Positions 62,037-64,000 of a stretch of DNA of 64,000 bases are shown piece after piece. Every line of letters begins with the position of its first letter. The stretch's first letter is position 1. The DNA comes from Spodoptera frugiperda (taxonomy: Eukaryota > Arthropoda > Insecta > Lepidoptera > Noctuidae), in NCBI RefSeq assembly GCF_023101765.2, contig NC_064230.1, positions 7,440,001 through 7,504,000 on the forward strand, written 5' to 3'. The translations under genes and the position numbers were made by a program. The notes under the pieces were generated by a model that was not told where the DNA came from, searched no databases, and worked only from the letters and a program-made list of their open reading frames with translations.

Positions 62037-62229
62037 TGCTACTTCCGCGCGGTTTCACCCGCTCTGCTTGGCTCCTATTGGTCATAGCGTGATGTTTTAT
62101 AGCCTATAGCCTTCCTCGATAAATGCTCTACCCAACACAAAACGAATTATTCAAATCGGACCAGTAGTTCTTGATTGGCGCGTTCAAACAATCAAACAAA
62201 CTCTTCAGCTTTATAATATTAGTATAGAT
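62037..62229 (+). mobile_element. RTE-like retroelement 3' end (family O2)
   Basis: 'gctacttccgcgcggtttca' to 'tataatattagtatagatt', nearly the same as 48175-48370. Confidence 0.65.
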
Positions 62230-62342
62230 TTGTTAAATAAATTGCATCAAAATCCGTCGTGTAGTTTTAAAGATAAATCTTTTCAGTAGTTATTTCAATG
62301 TCCGTCTTGTAGCTTATTTTAAAACATTACACAGGATTTTTT

Positions 62343-62595
62343 TTTTTTGTTACGGAAACAAATACTTTCGAAGAAATATCGATTTGAAATATCGCGTGAC
62401 GTCACTTTTATGTGCGTCTTCTTTTATAAGTAGAAATGACGTAACTTCCTTCCTAACTCCTAAACTTTGATTCGTTTTTATCTAAGTATTGTTATCTTAT
62501 ATGACGAAATAAAAAAAATACTTGTCTAATATTTTTTCATTACCTAACTGACGGACTAAATAGATATTTTAATTTTCATACCCCGTCATCATCCC
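62343..62595 (+). repeat. Repeat family J, plus
   Basis: 'cggaaacaaatactttcgaa', 'aaatatcgcgtgacgtcact' and 'tttcataccccgtcatcatc'. Reverse of 21729-21965. Confidence 0.7.
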
Positions 62596-63250
62596 ATTTG
62601 TTTTGAAATTTCAATAACAATAGGTTTTTTGTGAATTTCAAAAATATCGTCTTTATAATATCACATCATTCAATTCAATAGTAGCTATTATTTGTATTAC
62701 TATCAAAATATATATTTGTTTTATTAAAAAAAAACAATTGGTTTTATATTATATATCGTCATGAGCTAATGGTAACATGTAAACAGTGACTTGTGTAGTG
62801 TAGAGATTGTCCAGTCAACTGATGGTAGCGTGGACTGTCCAGGCGATACGTACTTAGGTATATAATATAAAATTATTTGAATTTTAAATACATTATTGAT
62901 ACAATTAAAATATTTAGTTTCAAAAAAATACTTAGTTTATTTTAGTTTTTTTGAAAATTCATCGTAGTAGTTTAAAATGTCCATATTTTTAATATGGATG
63001 ATTACTAAATAGGTATTTTATTCTACCATTTACCCATTCTGGGTATAAAAAGTATAAATCTAATCATATTTTATTTGTATCAATATAATTCGACCGATAT
63101 ATATTATCATAATTTGAATATGGCATGATATTCTAATACTTAAAAAAAAAAAACATTTATATGGGATTAATGAAATTTGACCAAAAAATTTAACATCTTA
63201 AAATATCATGCAATATTCATATTTACTCAAAATTTTAAACAAATATCAGT
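62596..63250. other. Intergenic very AT-rich stretch, nothing recognised
   Basis: Mostly A/T with poly(A) and poly(T) runs. No gene seen. Confidence 0.4.
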
Positions 63251-63255
63251 TTTCA

Positions 63256-63424
63256 TCGCACGCAACGGATTTTAGTTTGTCTTGTATAGAAACTCATACA
63301 ACTGCGTCCACTGATCCGCATCGTACGGACCGCATCATCGGCAATGCCTACATGCGATGCGTACTGATGACGTCATACGGAATGCGTGCAATGCGTACGA
63401 TGCGGGCCTGTGGACGCTCCTTTA
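63256..63424. mobile_element. MITE family G copy
   Basis: 'cgcacgcaacggattttagt', 'acggaccgcatcatcggcaa' and 'gatgcgggcctgtggacgct'. Confidence 0.65.
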
Positions 63425-63770
63425 AAACGTGAAAATTTGATGTTTTTTTTTGCCTTTTCAACATGAAATAAATATATATAAATATGTTTATATATATATT
63501 ATAGAAATTATGTATTTGTCGGAAAATTTTAGTTTTTTTTCTTTTTTTCTTGTTTTTTTTTATACGGACTCCAAAAAAATTGTTTGTCGTCGGCTTTAGT
63601 TTAGTGGTGATGTTCAATTTTGAAATGGTTATGTTTTTTTTTCGTGTTTGTCAAGTTCCAATGGTTTTCTTTTTTTTATCAATTTTTTTTTCATGAATTT
63701 TTTGTCGATTTGTTTTAGATTTTTCAATTTAACTTTGTTTTTAACTTGTTATCTGTCTCGTTGATTGTGT
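63425..63770. other. T-rich intergenic stretch
   Basis: Long T-runs. The minus-strand lysine-rich frame here is a by-product of the runs. Confidence 0.4.
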
Positions 63771-63771
63771 A

Positions 63772-63828
63772 GTTACAGGGTTACCGAGCGTAAAGTGTCT
63801 TGGGTTCGATTCCCGAGCAGGGCATTTT
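63772..63828 (+). mobile_element. tRNA-like SINE remnant
   Basis: 'cttgggttcgattcccgagc' is a good B box and 'ttacagggttaccgagcgta' a poor A-box region. No acceptor stem closes, so this is not a tRNA gene. Confidence 0.4.
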
Positions 63829-64000
63829 AGATGCAATTTTTTTATGACAACAACTTTGAAATGCCCTCTATTACATTACTGTAAGGTATCCTTCTATTAA
63901 ATCCTGAATTTTAATGTTTTTTTTTCTAGTAAATTGTAAAAATCATTCAAAATTGAACGCTATCACTAAGACTATAAGATTCACATCCCGGTACGGTTTG

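Noticed and set aside
63348..63617. 89-codon lysine-rich minus frame
   Set aside because: Comes from poly(T) runs and a family G MITE end.
63772..63828. Possible tRNA gene
   Set aside because: Only the T-arm-like region is convincing. No matching acceptor stem or anticodon arm.

Overview
The window looks like lepidopteran (moth or butterfly) nuclear DNA. It holds two multi-exon plus-strand genes with short exons and GT-AG introns. Most of the rest is old, nested, non-autonomous mobile DNA: SINE-like families, MITEs and 3' stubs of non-LTR retrotransposons. The organism call is an inference from that texture, from small AT-rich introns and exons, and from repeat families I associate with Lepidoptera. 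No database was searched, and the repeat family letters used here are my own labels.

Gene 1 is a BNIP3 homologue (mitochondrial BH3-like mitophagy receptor). Seven coding exons (2455-2494, 41229-41364, 46887-46968, 48656-48714, 49445-49538, 50618-50721, 51519-51573) join in a consistent frame to give 189 aa. The first intron is about 38.7 kb and packed with repeats. Inside it, at 33524-33566, is a second possible first coding exon with an ATG, a GT donor and the same splice phase, which suggests an alternative promoter and N-terminus. Both forms would keep the WVEL LC3-interacting motif carried by exon 2.

Gene 2 is an LSM12 homologue (LSm plus anticodon-binding-like domain). Its three coding exons (58809-59111, 61012-61149, 61676-61804) give 189 aa. 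Between and around the genes there are two weaker candidates: a minus-strand exon at 1122-1191 that could start a gene divergent from BNIP3, and a 34-aa one-helix membrane ORF at 57402-57506.

Layout. 1-560: AT-rich diverged tandem repeats. 560-2460: intergenic or promoter DNA with a 44-bp palindrome flanked by a perfect 8-bp duplication. 2495-41228: BNIP3 intron 1, including a 668-bp TTAA-flanked element (3317-3984), a 3.59-kb TTAA-flanked element (7616-11205) carrying a 99-bp tandem array, and many SINE and MITE copies. 41229-51573: the remaining BNIP3 exons, with repeats lying within tens of bases of some splice acceptors. 51600-58700: nested MITEs, including an array of seven 59-bp hairpin units at 53253-53665. 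58809-61804: LSM12. 61805-64000: AT-rich DNA with more MITE copies.

The repeats interact. SINE family A shares its 3' tail with LINE fragments whose ORF ends are still readable (37626-37736, 44846-44960), as expected for a SINE that borrows a LINE reverse transcriptase. Many copies sit inside others (F[A[M]], G[H], A[N], A[H], R[O], M[MITE], Z[P], E[A]), so relative insertion ages can be read from the nesting.
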